Part shown: positions 22,914-35,122 of the stretch, one piece after another
How the letters are laid out: every line of letters begins with the position of its first letter
Numbering within the stretch: position 1 is the first letter of the stretch
From: Diaporthe sp. PMI_573
Lineage: Eukaryota; Ascomycota; Sordariomycetes; Diaporthales; Diaporthaceae
DNA: 64,000 nt
Reading direction: 5' to 3'
Assembly: GCA_021399435.1 (NCBI GenBank)
Contig: JAJTUP010000022.1
Coordinates: forward strand, 868,001 to 932,000
Program-made: the position numbers and the translations under genes
Notes under the pieces: model-generated
What the model saw: only the letters and a program-made list of their open reading frames with translations
Told to the model about the DNA's origin: nothing
Database searches by the model: none

Positions 22914-25900
22914 TCAAGTCTGCGGGAACGCATCTGTAAGACTATCAAACGCCGTATTGGCGTCAAACAGCGCCATGTTGAAGTTGTCCGTGTTGTTCAT
23001 GCCCTCCCCGGGGAAATGCAGCCACTGGTCAAAATCGAGGTTTAGGTTGTTCATACCGGAGCCGGGGTCGCCGAGGCTCGACCAGTCCATCGCGTGGATA
23101 TCGGTCATTTCCATGTCCGCCGGCGCGTGCTCCGAGGATCCGCTGGCGGAAGGCGTCAGCCCGATGTCGCGCTCCGAGTGCGGCGGCGAGTCGCCCATGA
23201 TGACCGACTGCGGCGGTAGCTGCTGCGGCAGCCCGTCGATGGTCGGCGACGTGGTCGATGCCGCCGCCGCCGCCGCAAGATAGGCGTATTTAGAAGCCTC
23301 CATCTCCGCAGCCGTTACCACAGGCCCTACTACCTGGTCCGGCGGCGGCGTGGCCGGACGCGCGAAAGGCGTAGCGATGCTCATCTCGGCGGCCGGCAGC
23401 AGCGTTGTCGCGGTTGGCGCTGCGCTAGCAGCTGCCGCTACCGCCGCCCCGTTCAGCTCGATGGCTGCCTTCTTGAGCGCCTGCTCCAGGAAGCCGGCCG
23501 CAAAGTCCGCTGCCGCGTAAATGTCGCGCAGCTTCACCATGACCGACATGCACTGGCCGAAGCCTTTCTGGGCCTCGTCGCGCCGCTGACGGTCGTGATG
23601 CTTGTACTCGACCAGGTGGATGATCATGGCAGGCAGGACGACCGTGACTCCGGTGGTCGGGAGGTACTTGTCCAGGTGGTAGTGGTGCATCTCGGCGGCC
23701 ATGCGTGTGATCTGTGTCGCCGCATTCTTGACCTTGGCGCGCGACTCTTCCTGGACGGCCCTGGACGCCTGCGGCGGCTGCAGTGGCGATGTCGGCAGGA
23801 ACAGCGGGCGGTGGAGCGCCGAGGTTGTCGTCTGGTACACCATGTGCAGCAGGTTGCGCTGTACCGCGGTGGTGGACCGCCCGTCTTCGATGTCTGCCCG
23901 CACAAGTGGCCTGTACTGGCACGACGGCGGGAGGGCAGTGGCCCAGGCAGCGAGCTCTCTGTCGACCTGTTGAACGGCCTCCAGGTTGTCCAGGGATTTA
24001 TTCGGGAAGAGCATCATAGTGGTGTTGGTGCGCTCGGGCTGGAGCCGGTCACGGATGAGGACCGAGTACTGTGCCTTGAGCATGTGGCTGATGAGCACAC
24101 AGAGCTTAGCCTTCTGGACGCACATCTCGGCGAGTTCTCTCTGCATCTCGGTATTGCGTATCACGGTACACTCGGGCGGCAGGAGGCTGTTGCCATCGGG
24201 CAGGACATCGATCTCGAAGTCACTCTCCTGTAGCATGGGCACATCGAAGTCCTCGGCCTTTATCCGGGTCGGACGGCGCATGCCGAGTGCGATGAGGCGG
24301 TCGCGCATGAAACAAGACCACCACATCCTCTTCCACAGCCGCTGCTTGCGCGGGGGCATGGTGCCATTGTCGGGGTTGCGGTGCAGGCCGATGGTGTGGG
24401 CCAGTGAAATGGCGACGCCCATCCAGTGCCAGGTGTCCTTCTGGTCGTCGGGAGTCTCGTACCAGTACGTCATCAGAAGCAGCGCCTGGACGAGGACTAG
24501 CCTGTCGGAGTCGTAGTCGAAGTCGTAGAGCAGCTACATCAGGAGTCAGCACCCACCAGGCACAGCCCATATGTCGTCGCACGAGCGAGACGGGGGAGAC
24601 TCACCCTGGCCCTTTGGAAGAACATCTTGCGGGCAACCTTCCGGTTCGGGTATCCATGTTCGGTCAGCGCCCTCTTCTTGACGAAAGCCGAACCCGCAAA
24701 TAGGACGGCATGGTACAGGAGTAGGCTGATCTGCCCGTGCTGGCCGTCACCGGCATCGATCACATTCAAGAAGTCGAACAGCTCGAGGAGGGGCATGTAG
24801 GGGTGGACATATTCGACGTAGGCCTGCAGGAGGGCGTTCTGCAGCGCAGGGTCGGGTATGCTCAGGGCGCCCTTGCGCTGGAGGTAGGTGATCTCATCCT
24901 GGCCAATCCTGTCGGGCAGTGGTTTGACCCAGGGCGGCAGCAGTCCCAGGTCCGCATTGGGTTCTTCAAACAGACGGTTGTTGAAGAGGTGCACAGGGTT
25001 CCAGGGGACCTGGCTGGGGTTGCCGAAGCCAGGCCTTTGCACTGTTTCCGTGTAAGCTTATGATCACGGGAAGGGTCTCGTGGACAGAAAATTGTGTTAT
25101 GGTCTGTGGATGTGTACGCTTGGCATTGGCATGTGAAGATGACGGGCAGGACTCTGCAGGTCTGGCTGGGTGGGGGTAAAGTTGGGGGAAGATGCGGTCG
25201 TGTGTCAAATGAGGGCAAGGCTAGCGTGGGCAGGCGGGATGTGAATGATGAACCAGAACTTACACAGCAGCGGTGGAACCTGGCCGTCAACACTCCCAAA
25301 CAGGCCCCCGACGCTCTCGAGGCCAGGCATAGAGGCCGCAGAGACATTACTCGCCCTCCGGAGATCTGCACTGGCGATGTTGATCGGCCCAGTACCACCT
25401 GCGCTCCCTGCTTGGAGGTGCAGGGCCTCGGCTCCAGGCATGGCGCCCACCGAACCCCCTGCCGAGCTCGCCGCCGTGTTGAAGGGATCCTTTCTCCTGC
25501 GCGAGCTCACTCTAGTCAGCACGGTCCCGTGTCCAAGCCATCTCATCTTGCACTTCCCAAACCTGTCAAGAATGCAACCTTGAGACAATTTTTTTTCCTT
25601 CCTCGACTGCCTCATCCTCCCCTGGAGCAACCATGTGATCACAGTTTCACATGTGAATATGACGCACCCCTGGCTGCTGTCATATTCTTCTCACTCTGGG
25701 GGAATGGCCAGGAGAGGGAAAATGGACAAGAGTGCCACAGCATGTGAATGCAAGACATTCTGCTGGGCGAACTGGAAGGGGGTCACTCACTTCCGCCGCC
25801 GGCTCTCCTGGACGGTGCATTTGACATTGTCCCATTTGCAGTTCCCGCAGGGGAATTGCTCAACCACGTCGCATCGTACCTTGCGCGCCCGGCAGGACGC

Positions 25901-26125
25901 ACATGCCCGCGGCGCCCGCCGCTTAGTGACCTTGTTGGCCTTGTCGCTCGAGTCCGCCGTTGAGCCCGTCCGCTTCTTGGCCTGGCCATCCACCGCGAAT
26001 GAGACCTTCTTTGCCGTGTTCGCCGTGGTCTCGGTCCCGCCCGGCGTCGAGTTGTCTGCCTGCCCGTCTCCGGGCGTCGAGACCGACTCGGAGTGGGAGT
26101 GGAAATCGGCTTCGCTGGCTGTCAT
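22914..26125 (-). CDS. Zn2Cys6 transcription factor, FarA/cutinase factor 1 type
   Basis: Nuclear regulator, probably of fatty-acid and cutin-monomer responsive genes (beta-oxidation, cutinase), by resemblance to the FarA/FarB and CTF1-alpha/beta family. Exons: 26125-25791, 25511-25264, 25041-24605, 24533-22914. All junctions are in phase, giving 879 aa, the usual family length. The zinc cluster is complete: Cys75, 78, 85, 93, 96 and 103 in CASCRARKVRCDVVEQFPC followed by GNC and VKC. Next come a linker, the region LLQRPGFGNPSQVPWNP and the fungal-specific transcription factor domain. That domain includes LVQALLLMTYWYETPDDQK, WHWMGVAISLAHTIGLHR, RLWKRMWWSCFMRDRLIALG and MRRPTRIKAEDFDVPML. The C-terminus has poly-Ala tracts and acidic/aromatic clusters such as MEMTDIHAMDWSSL that may activate transcription. 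The closest member (alpha or beta type) cannot be decided without alignment. Confidence 0.88.
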
Positions 26126-29100
26126 TGTTTCGTCGTGGTGGTTTTGTCGTCGAATGGAGTAGCACTGTTACGAGTGCATCGATTCGTAGAATTGGTGGCC
26201 TATTCGAGGGTCCAGACTTCGTATGTACAAAGGGATCCAAGTAGTGAGTGGTCCAGGACCTCTTCTTGTTTCTTCTTCTCTTTCTCTTCAACGTGTGGAC
26301 CGCACTGGCTGGTGGTGAGCAAGTCGACTCGTGTGGTTGATGCCAGGGTCCCTCTTAGCAAGCATTGAAGCGCCTTTGTTCAGCCTCGGAGCCGATGACG
26401 ACGGTATAAGCATTGGTGAGAGGGCGGGGCGGGCCACGGGACAAGCAGAGACAGATTTGTGAAGCAATCGAGAACGAGGTCGGAACTGTCCTGCGCACGA
26501 TGCGCGGGAGGAGTGGCCCTTGTTATTATAATTTCAAGCCCAAACCCGGGATCGTTCTTTCTAACTCTCGTTGGACTTTGGCCCGTCACTAAAGTATCGG
26601 TACATCGTCCCACCCCTGCACGTCTAAGCTTGCTGCAGATGTACGTACCAATCTATGTACAGCACAGTAATGTTGCAGCTCCGCCTGTCCGTTCCCGCGG
26701 AGAGTGGCCGAAATGTTCTTTTTTTGTTCTTTTTTGGCACTCTTGGTGCCATGCGCACGCTCACTTGACCCTTTTCCTTCCATCCATCCATCATCTCAAT
26801 GCAAGGCGACGGACTGGGCAGGCTGGCTGGCTGGCTGGCTGTGCGGGAAGGGCAGATTAGACGAGGTCTGCGAGTTGAGTCTTGCCGCGGGATCTACCGC
26901 GACTCTCCCTCAGGGTTCTTATTCGTTTCCGGCACGGCGACCTGGTCACATTCCCACGGGTTTCTGGTTGCTATTACGAAGCAGGTGGGCTGCGGGAGGC
27001 GGGCTTCTGGACGGACCCATCTCCTCTTCCCCACGGGCGACGGAGCCCTGGGAGCCCACACACACACGGCCACGACCAGCTTGCAAGACTGGCGGGTGGG
27101 GACCGGGTTGTGGCCAAGACAATGGGGTTGTGGGGAGGCACGAGCCCACTTGTTTGAAGCCAGTCTTGACAGTATTCCAAAAAGAATGCCCACAAAAATA
27201 CTCACCGAACAGGCTTGCCTGGCTTGTTGCCGCTTCGCTGGCCTTCTGCCCGTGTCTAGTCGTTGGCATCTACTGTGGACATGCACAGTATGTATCTTGA
27301 TCCCTCATCTTCACAAGCATCGAGCAGACTCGTCTTGCTGCTGCTGCTGCTGCTGCTGCTCCACTCCTGTGCGTTCGTCCTTGACATGCTAAACTCTAGA
27401 CCGGCCAATGGTTCTTCCAAGAATTGGGATGGGCTAAGGATTTCCCACGATGTATTCGACTCGTCAGCTGTCTTGCGCCCTGCGAAATTGGACCCATGGA
27501 TGATGATGCTCTCCTGCCCTAGTCTCAAAGCATCTGGGGAGGGGCCTTGACTCAAGTCGACCCTAGCGCCTGGCCGTCTAGTCAAGGTCCAGGTGTCTAA
27601 GTCAGCTGGCCGGGGCTGGGGCGTCCTGAGGCTTGACAGAAACGGCTGATTGGGCTTTGACGCGAAGGGAGCGAAAAAGGCTGCATGGCGTCTGGCTTGT
27701 GATTGTGTTTGCGGGCTGTGCGTCGTGCGGCTCTCTCAGGTGCTGTGCAAGACTCCGGCCTGCATCGCTACACAGCAAGGCCGAGCGAGTCTGCTACCAC
27801 ACTGTAGCTTCGACATGACTGACCGACAAGTCTGGCATGTCAGCGAACAATAAGGCGCGCGGGTCGAGTCGGCAGGTGACGTTGCGCTTGACTTCATCGT
27901 TGACGACACAACGAGCAACAATGCAGCGCAGAGGCCCATCAAACTTCACAGCTTGAGGCAGCATGAACAATGCGCGTGTGCGGTACAGGTACATGGTACG
28001 CCGTCCTGCTTGGACACTTGACGGGGTCCCAAGACGCGGGGCCGAGGGGCCAAGGATCGTCGTCAAAATGAAGTCAAGGGTTGATCTGAGGTCCAGGCAA
28101 ATTCCAATAAAAAGCCTCCCACCTCCAAAACCTCAACGTCGCATCTCGTCGCATTCCTGAACGGCGAAGCTGCACCCCAACCCCGAAACGGCTGTCTGGT
28201 CCATGCAAGTCGGCAACTGTCGGGTTCTTGATGCTTCGCTCCTGGATTGAGGGCCTAGGCACGGTGCAGTACCAATCATAACTGTCGTAACAATACTTAT
28301 CCATGGCGGGATACGACGACTTCTTCTAGATCTATCTTTTCGCACGATCGTCGACGGCGCATTTCGCACGCTAGGCTTGAAACAGGGTTGACCGCACGCC
28401 GGGTTAGACGGCTTGTCTATTCGGGCAATGAGGACCGGCACTACCGAGCAGACCCATCGTGCGCCCGCTCTGTTGCATACCTTGTGGGCAATACTGTACA
28501 AAAATTCGCCTAACAGGAGGAGAGCCCCATGTAGATGCTGCGAGATCTTCACCGCTGACATCCTGCACTGGTCCGCCCTCGTGTGCGCCGCCGACAGTTG
28601 CCCGTTCACGCTCACTGCGGCGACCAGCTTCTTGGGATTGTCACGCGCTCACCCAGTGTTGGTGTGTGGTGTCTTTGGTGTGACCACATTCGAGCCTCCG
28701 GGGGAGCTGGTGGGTTTGCCAAGAAGCGCGCCGAGGTCCCAGCCACTTGGGACAAGGCGCTTCCAAAAACAAAAACTCTTGGAGGTTGAATCTTCGAACC
28801 TCCTTCCCTCTGCTGTGGTACAACCAAGCCAGGTACGAGGTCACGATACAAATGCACGAGGATATTGAGTGACCATCCTGTTCCTCGCGTGCCGACCAGG
28901 TGGCTTGACAAACAAGAAGCTCAATCTAGCCTCTCTCTCGCGCCATTCGGCCTTAAAATCTACCTCCTGTCCGCCCAGCGGCTCCACCTTCCGCCCAGAT
29001 CAAGTCGCATCACGATTGCGCAAGCAGCGAGCGAGACGCGAGGGATGAGCCGCAAGGTTGTCCGCTCCTCCCGCTCGATGTTTATCTGTGTTGTTCGCGA

Positions 29101-31110
29101 CGGTGCTGGATGGACAGGGCGTCGTGCGGATCCGAGATATATTCGTGCCATCCAACCATCACATCGGACAAGCTTTCGAATCCTGGACAGGTTCGAGCCC
29201 GCTCGCCCGCTGTCGCAAGCTGTCCAGGTGAGCCGGTTCTCACCACCCCTCCCCCAAACAATTTTGCTCCACATCTCCGCAAAAGAGGGTGACCCGTGAA
29301 CCCCAGGAATTGGGGGCGGGAGGAGGACGGGGAAAGGGGGGCTCGATAGTAGTAGGCCATTCTCCTTTGCTCCGTTGCACCTTTCCATTTTCCGGGGTCG
29401 CCCGACGGCATGCTTTATTGGCCCGGGGGGGAGGGTGCCACGGTGCCCAGGCACAAAGTCGCCCTCGGCTGGGTGGGTTGCAGCCAGCAGCCACACCAAA
29501 AGGCTTTCGGAAGTTGACCGAGCGTGTCGCCGCTGCGACAGGCATCTGAATGCTGGGTCACAGAATTTTCCATATTGTTTGGCATGCCACATCTGATCAC
29601 CTGCGTGGGAGGCATTGGTGGCTGTCGAGAGCGATCGTTAAGTATCTAGACATCCATCCTACCCCGGATTTCCTTCTCTCTGACACCTGCGGGAATCTGG
29701 CGGGGTCTGGGGTTGGGCAGTTTCTTTCCCTCCACTCCACATACTCCTCGCGCGATGACAGCGTCGTCAGGCCACCCAGATCGACGGCGGTGGGCTAGAT
29801 CTTTCACATCCATGTTCTTATAAGCTATTATCTTCTCATGTTTACCTCATCAGTCTTGTCCTGTGTGTGAAGACTTCCCTCCCATGTGGGAATGCCATCG
29901 CATGCTGACACATGGGCACAGCTTAGTCCCACAAGGCGTTGCCGTGCATTCAGCATCAGAAAGTAGCTGGACTCAGTTGCGTTGTCCAAGGTACTGGCAC
30001 AATAGACTTGCTTGTATTGACTGGGTCCAATGATTTCCTGGCACTGTATTTACTGGGGAATATTCCGCCTTTGCCAGAAGCGACCATGCCTCGATGACAG
30101 CGACGGCCCCATCGTTAGGTTTCTTCGGCGGGGAGCAGCACCTTAGCTGAACGGGACACCGTCCACAAGCTAAGGACTCTCATCGCCTGACCAATCATCC
30201 TACCTGCCGCCTTCCTTAAATGAGAATCGATACAGGAACATTCGCGCCGGCCAGCGCCTGGTCGCCCGGCCTCTGGCTATACTTCCCGCCGCCTTTGTTC
30301 CCGCCCGCGCCATGGGCGGCACTTATCGACCACGCGACCGTCATGGCACCTACGCTCACACAGGCCGTACCGGCGACTTCGGAGCCTGTCGGAGCCATTC
30401 GCGCCTCGCGCAGACGGTCTATCCAGCCCCGCCACGTCTCAAAAACAGGCTGGACCGGAAGCCAGCGTCTATCCTCAGGCCGCTTAGCCTCATCCGTCGC
30501 ATGCACACCAGAACTCGGTCGCAATAGGTTCTGTTGGGATCACAGCTTCCAGCAACGGCCTCAACAAGCTAAGCAGCTCATCTTGACAATCAAGGACACC
30601 TTGTGCTTCAGAACTGGGCTGGTCGTCCAGCTTGGAGCTCCCAAGACTCACGGCCCTCTGGAGACCTCTCGATTTTGCCACGTCAACGCCCGAGAGCACT
30701 CACTCAACAATTTGCATCTGTGCTCTACCATGTCCGTTGGAATTCAAGATGAGAGGTTGCGGCAAAGCACAACACCCTGTTGCGCAATGTTCCGGCCTGG
30801 GTGCGGCCATCTCCATGACGGTGTTATCCATAGGGACCTGCTTCTCAGTTCCATCATGTGCTCTTTGGAATACACCCTGTTATCCTCGTCTTGTGATGAC
30901 GATACCGCTTCCGCACAAAGGTCTCTCTCTCGCTCTCGCTCTCTGGCAAGGGGGCAGCCCTGGATTGCGTGTTGTATCACAGGATGAATCATTTTGCCGA
31001 ACCCATTGGTCACAACTTTCCCAAAACTAACTGCTTCGAGACATAGATTAATATTGAGGGCATAAGCAAAATACATAGAGGTGAGAACAAGAAAACTACT
31101 TTTAAAAACA
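26126..31110. other. Gene-poor 5-kb interval
   Basis: No gene could be supported. Long overlapping frames near 26.7-27.4 kb, 28.1-28.9 kb and 30.2-31.0 kb occur in two or three frames at once and show no domain. The left part should contain the promoter and leader of the FarA/CTF1-like gene. Repeats include (GGCT)4 near 26820, (CTG)n at 27335-27360 and a CT-rich run at about 30920-30945. Confidence 0.45.
27335..27360 (+). repeat. (CTG)n trinucleotide microsatellite
   Basis: Eight or so uninterrupted CTG units, about 1.2 kb upstream of the FarA/CTF1-like start codon. Not in a supported gene. Confidence 0.8.
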
Positions 31111-31111
31111 G

Positions 31112-31118
31112 AAAAAAA
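31112..31118 (-). terminator. RNA polymerase III T-run terminator of 5S copy 1
   Basis: Seven consecutive T on the minus strand begin a few bases after the mature 3' end of the 5S sequence, as expected for Pol III termination. Confidence 0.7.
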
Positions 31119-31121
31119 GAA

Positions 31122-31241
31122 CACATACAGCACCGGGTATTCGCTGGTCGTCACCGACCCAACTACTAATCCAGCGATTACAGACTTGACGATGGGAGAG
31201 CGGACGGGATCCCGTATTTTCCTGTATCTATGGCCGTATGT
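31122..31241 (-). rRNA. 5S ribosomal RNA, divergent copy
   Basis: The minus strand from 31241 reads ACATACGGCCATAG, then CGGGATCCCGTCCGCTCTCC, then TTAGTAGTTGGGTCGGTGAC and GACCAGCGAATACCC, ending GCTGTATGT. This is the fungal 5S rRNA sequence, about 120 nt long. It differs from the copy at 35405-35525 mostly in helix II and in the CATCGTCAAG stretch, where fungal 5S normally has CATAGACAAG. Helix I remains paired through a compensating A-to-G / T-to-C pair. A TATATAAT lies at -23 to -30 and a T7 terminator downstream. Either a second 5S isotype or an early pseudogene. Confidence 0.8.
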
Positions 31242-31263
31242 GTTTGCAGTGAGCCGTTGCCAC

Positions 31264-31271
31264 ATTATATA
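31264..31271 (-). promoter_or_regulatory. TATATAAT box of 5S rRNA copy 1
   Basis: An octamer at -23 to -30 from the 5S start at 31241. It is identical in sequence and spacing to the box at 35548-35555, while the bases between box and gene are not conserved. Confidence 0.75.
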
Positions 31272-32041
31272 TGCAATGCAAGCTTCAGGATGGATTCCAT
31301 CACAAGCCCAACGCTGTCTTTTGCTGCGCGTTGCCATGTAGTTCAGTGTCATCGGTCCAGGCTCCAACTCAATCGGCAAGACGGCAGCACCCAGCAAGCT
31401 GACCGGCACTTTGGTCCGTTGCAGATTTGGCATTGAGGCATCAATCTCCGGACCTGGAATTCGGCTCGCCTGCACGCCGTGGTAGGTTCACAACATTTAA
31501 GTTGACATCGCATGGTCAGTGAGTAAATCAGGTTGCAGCCCTGCCTGAAAAATCGAGCGTGAGAAACAGACCAATGGGCTTTTTCGGACTTAAAAGAGTC
31601 CCACTAGCAAATACATGAGGTCTAGGTGACTGGTCGGCTTAGAGCAATTGAGATTAGGAGGGTTGGCCAGATTTCAGACACGGCGTAGATACTCTGTTGA
31701 TTGTGACCGGCATCCACTCACTACCTCGAGTACTCTTGCCGTAGAAGTCCACCGTATCAGCCATACCGCAAACTGTAGCATGCCCGGTCTCGCAGCTCTG
31801 CTTTTAGCGTGTCGAAATTCTGCCAATTACATTCTCAAATATCACTCGAGAATCATTAGTCACATGCCACACGACCTCAATTTTGCGAATAAGCCACGAG
31901 GGTGCTGGGAAAGGACGACTTTAAGTTGGAATGTAATTGATGAATTTGCTAGCCGTTTGCCTTGGAGCGAACTTGGATGTTGCATCGAAGTACTTAAATC
32001 CCATTTACACTCGCTAGATAGCAATTTCAGAGTGCTGGGCC
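31272..32041. other. Intergenic, no gene recognised
   Basis: Only short frames; nothing beyond the 5S upstream region and the 3' flank of the decayed oxidoreductase gene. Confidence 0.4.
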
Positions 32042-33706
32042 TCAATGGAAGGCTAAGGTCATCAAAAGTGTTTCTAGAGATGTGAAGGCCAAGAAACGTT
32101 CGCGCTTGACTCGACGACGGTGGAAAAGGAGTAGAGACTCTAAAACAAGGGCTTGTGTCCAGAGAATGAGAGTTACGTGGAGGACAGGGAGGTTGTAGTA
32201 CTGCAAATTCTCAATCATGGTCGTTTCAATCTCGAGCCCTCCCTGCCTGGCCCTCTCCACGAAATTGGGGCCCAAAACTCCAGCCGTCAGGCATCCGCCC
32301 TTGATACCCGCTGATAGGTTTCGGTCATATAACAATGTAGCTCCCGCTTGGGCTATGAGCATCGCAGCGAAGGGGTAGTTACCCTCCCTGTACCTCAGCT
32401 TGATGAAACAGCCCTTTCCACGATTCCTCTCCACCGCGGGGTCTGCCTCGACAAAAGCCGCCGCCGTAAAGGGCAAGCTCTTTACCTGCTCCTCGGATGG
32501 TCCGACGCCCCGGGCCGGCGCGGAGCGCACAAGCAAGTTCCTGAACCAACAATACTGGACCCAGGAGAACATGGTGAGGATGAAGTAGCAGCGGATCAGG
32601 TTGAAAACCGCACCCAGGTATGAATGAGCCCGCTCGTACTCGTTGTACTGGAAGTTGGGCCACCAGTTGCTCTTGGGACCACCAAGAAGGCCCCAGGATC
32701 TGTTGATCAGGGTGCGAGCATGGTCGCCGGGGGGCGAGGAGAGTGTCAGCATCCCAAGTACAGGATGTGTGTGGATCCCGCGGACGGTCTCAAGGAGTCT
32801 TGTGTATGGAATTGGCGTCAATAGTGAAGGGTGCCCGGCTGTGGCGATGGCTTTCGGGCCCCCGCTCGCGAATGAGAGCATTGTCTGCATGGTACCACCG
32901 CTCACGTTGGGGCTGGCAATGTTAAATTAGCCGCGGGAACTCCAGAACCACGAGGTTTTCAAGAGGATCGGCGCGTGCATACTCAAGATCGTCGACCCGC
33001 AGCGTCATTCTTCCCCATCCGTGTCGACCATTCTTGCTCAAGCTGCTCGCAAGCATGAATGGCGAAAAGGTCCATTTCTCCCGTCATGGCTCCGCAGGAG
33101 TGGACCAGCTGTTGATGAGACTTGTCAGCCTCCATGTCCCAAACGCACGATCCGGTGTGTCACGTACCGCAACTCCATTCGCCTCAGCTTGTTCATGATA
33201 TTTGAGGACCCAGTCTCGGACCAGAGTAGGAACCGCGGCGCTGAAAAATACTGTTAGACACCATCTAACGCAAGGCGAAGAAGGACGAAACAAACCAGCC
33301 GACATAATCAGTACGCTGCTCAACGCATGTGCGTATGATGGGCTCTCCGTCAACTGCGTATACTACGCTGCTAATGCACACCCTGGCTCTGCCAATAACC
33401 TCTCCGAGAGTCTGAATGTCATCAGGCGCAACAATCTCGAGGTCTGGTAGACGCAGTCAGCTTTCCCACCAGCTTCTTCAAGTGTGCTGACTGTATATTC
33501 TCACCCGGCTGTAATCGATCGGGGTACTCTTTTCTTAACTTCGCTGCCAGCTTCTCGAGGCGCTCCAGTGACCGGCCGGCGACTGCCCATTTGAGGTCTG
33601 TGGGCAACTTGGCCGCGATGTGCGTGCAGACCATCGTGCCAGTGAAGCCAGATCACCCGACCACGACGATGCCATATGTTCGGGTGGTCGAGTCTGGGAC
33701 GGCCAT
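32042..33706 (-). pseudogene. Saccharopine-dehydrogenase-like oxidoreductase, decayed
   Basis: A member of the saccharopine-dehydrogenase-like (trans-acting enoyl-reductase-like) family, fungal C-terminal form. The ATG at 33706 starts a Rossmann N-terminus, YGIVVVG then SGFTGTMV, but codon 18, between them, is TGA (33655-33653). Downstream, KWAVAGRSLERLEKLAAKL, an intron (33504-33444), DLEIVAPDDIQTLGEVIGRA and VDGEPIIRTCVEQRTDYV are family-like. SAAVPTLVRDWVLKYHEQAE also fits. From about 33.1 to 32.95 kb the frame moves repeatedly (LVHSCGA; RVDDLEYARADP) with no clean splice sites. The C-terminal half, from NVSGGTMQTMLSFASGG through WWPNFQYNEYERAHSYLGAV to GGCLTAGVLGP, is open to 32042. The C-terminal part probably extends past the normal stop. 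Loss of the nucleotide-binding loop by the early stop argues for a pseudogene. Confidence 0.65.
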
Positions 33707-34875
33707 ATCGCGACTTTCTCTACACTCGGAATCAATATCGTTGGAATGAGATTTCGCAGAACCCGAAGTGCGGTTCTGTCTCAGCAGAGTTTAAGAATTT
33801 CGGTGCAGCCAAGAGCGAAGGATTTAACAGGCTCTCTCGCGAGAACCCTATTAGTAGACGAGCATGAACAAGGTCTATTGACTGGCTTAGGTACTAGGTA
33901 CTTATATTGCCGGGCTTTTGGGTATGTTTGGGTGGCGTCAGACGGAACTGACATTCGCCTAGGGCGACATGCATTGTCTTCCACTTGCGTGCTCCGCATC
34001 CACTCTTGGTTGAATCCTTCTCGGCTAAGACCAACAGAACACCGACCAATTCCTACTTCCAACCCAGGGCCTTCCGCTCCTTCTCCGCCCCTGTTCCAGA
34101 ATCAAGCCGACAAAGTCTTCGCACTGGCAACGAGACAAGTGATCCAATAGAAAAGATCCACGGTAACGGCACGAGTGATGTGCACACGCATCCACTGTCG
34201 GAGGGCGGGCGTGAGCCCACTGTCCGACAGACTCCTGATCTTGGGCAGAACGGTTGGGATGAATATGAAATGACCAGCGGCGAGGAAGATGCTAGAAATG
34301 TACCGCAAATAGGAGCCCTTGTACTAGAGCAGCTCCGTGGAGGTGGTGGTGAGGATGGCTAGCTCCTTGAACGACCATGAACAGTTCTGCGCGGCAAACC
34401 CGCCGCGCCGCTACATGTTGGTTCATTCTGAACAATCAACAGCCATCTCTCATTCCAGGCAGCTAGTTATCAGTCCTTTCTGTGCGTTAATGTCCCACGA
34501 AAAGCCCCAGCACATTCACGTACATGATTTTGTTGCAAGGCGTGGTGCATAGCTGGGCCAGATCATCATTGGCGGATCCACATAAACAGGCCCAGAATCG
34601 GCTCAGGCTCCAGGGCTTGCGGCCTGTTGGTGCACTGTCAGAATCCTTTGAGAAGGATTGTGAAATTGACATCGTGATCAACTCAGATACGTTGCCCATC
34701 TGGCATTGCAAAAGAGCCGGTGTTTGGTCGCTACTTATCTAGATACCCTAATTGTTGACTGAGGGTCAAACGAGAGATGTTATTGTGAAATATTCAATTG
34801 TTAGTTTCCTCTCTTACTAGCATGCCTCGTTCGGTTGGTTGGCTAACGGCTAGATAATCCACAACGTTAGACCTT
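33707..34875. other. Intergenic, no gene recognised
   Basis: Frames in all six phases are short and without motifs. No N-terminal half for the downstream EthD-like fragment was found here. Confidence 0.4.
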
Positions 34876-34890
34876 TTGTCCGAGCAATGT

Positions 34891-35122
34891 CTCAGAGAAG
34901 GTCCACCCGGGTTGGACCGTTATCAGCTCACATGCAGTTCTTACATACTGGGTCCGGGATATCCAGTACATGATGGCTCTTACCAGCGATCCAGAGTATC
35001 AGGACATCGGTCGGGAGTCAGAGGCCGGCTGGATCGATTCCACCAGGGGCGAGGTCATGGTGGGGTACGAGGGGGTTTACATCGACAACAAGGGGATTTT
35101 CGATGAGTCCGCCGAGAACTAG
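34891..35122 (+). pseudogene. EthD-like domain fragment (C-terminal relic)
   Basis: A short open stretch ends at the TAG at 35120-35122. It encodes TYWVRDIQYMMALTSDPEYQ, then DIGRESEAGWIDSTRGEVMV and GYEGVYIDNKGI. Spacing and residues resemble the last half of small fungal EthD-type dimeric alpha-beta-barrel proteins (DPEY, then an Arg/Asp segment, then a V-G-Y strand). The frame is closed upstream by a TAG at about 34868-34870, and no start codon or joining exon for the N-terminal half was found. I read it as a truncated relic; an unrecognised upstream exon is possible. Confidence 0.4.

Noticed and set aside
23595..24233. 212-codon plus-strand frame
   Set aside because: Antisense shadow of the FarA/CTF1-like regulator exon 4.
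26704..27300. 198-codon plus-strand frame starting with a signal-peptide-like MAEMFFFCSFLALLVPCARS
   Set aside because: Two other frames in the same interval are equally long, composition is GC-rich with few stops, Trp/Pro/Arg content is unnatural and no domain or splice pattern supports it.
28133..28615. 160-codon minus-strand frame
   Set aside because: No start context, domain or codon bias; overlaps unrelated plus-strand frames of similar length.
29160..29240. Possible tRNA (GGTTCGAGCCC box-B-like sequence near 29190)
   Set aside because: No acceptor stem, D-arm or anticodon arm could be folded around it. No other tRNA candidate was found on either strand.
30744..31475. 243-codon minus-strand frame sharing a segment with a frame at 35367-35609
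   Set aside because: The shared segment is translation of 5S rRNA sequence present at both places, not a protein family.
33620..34150. 176-codon plus-strand frame
   Set aside because: Overlaps the N-terminus of the saccharopine-dehydrogenase-like gene on the opposite strand and has no motif of its own.
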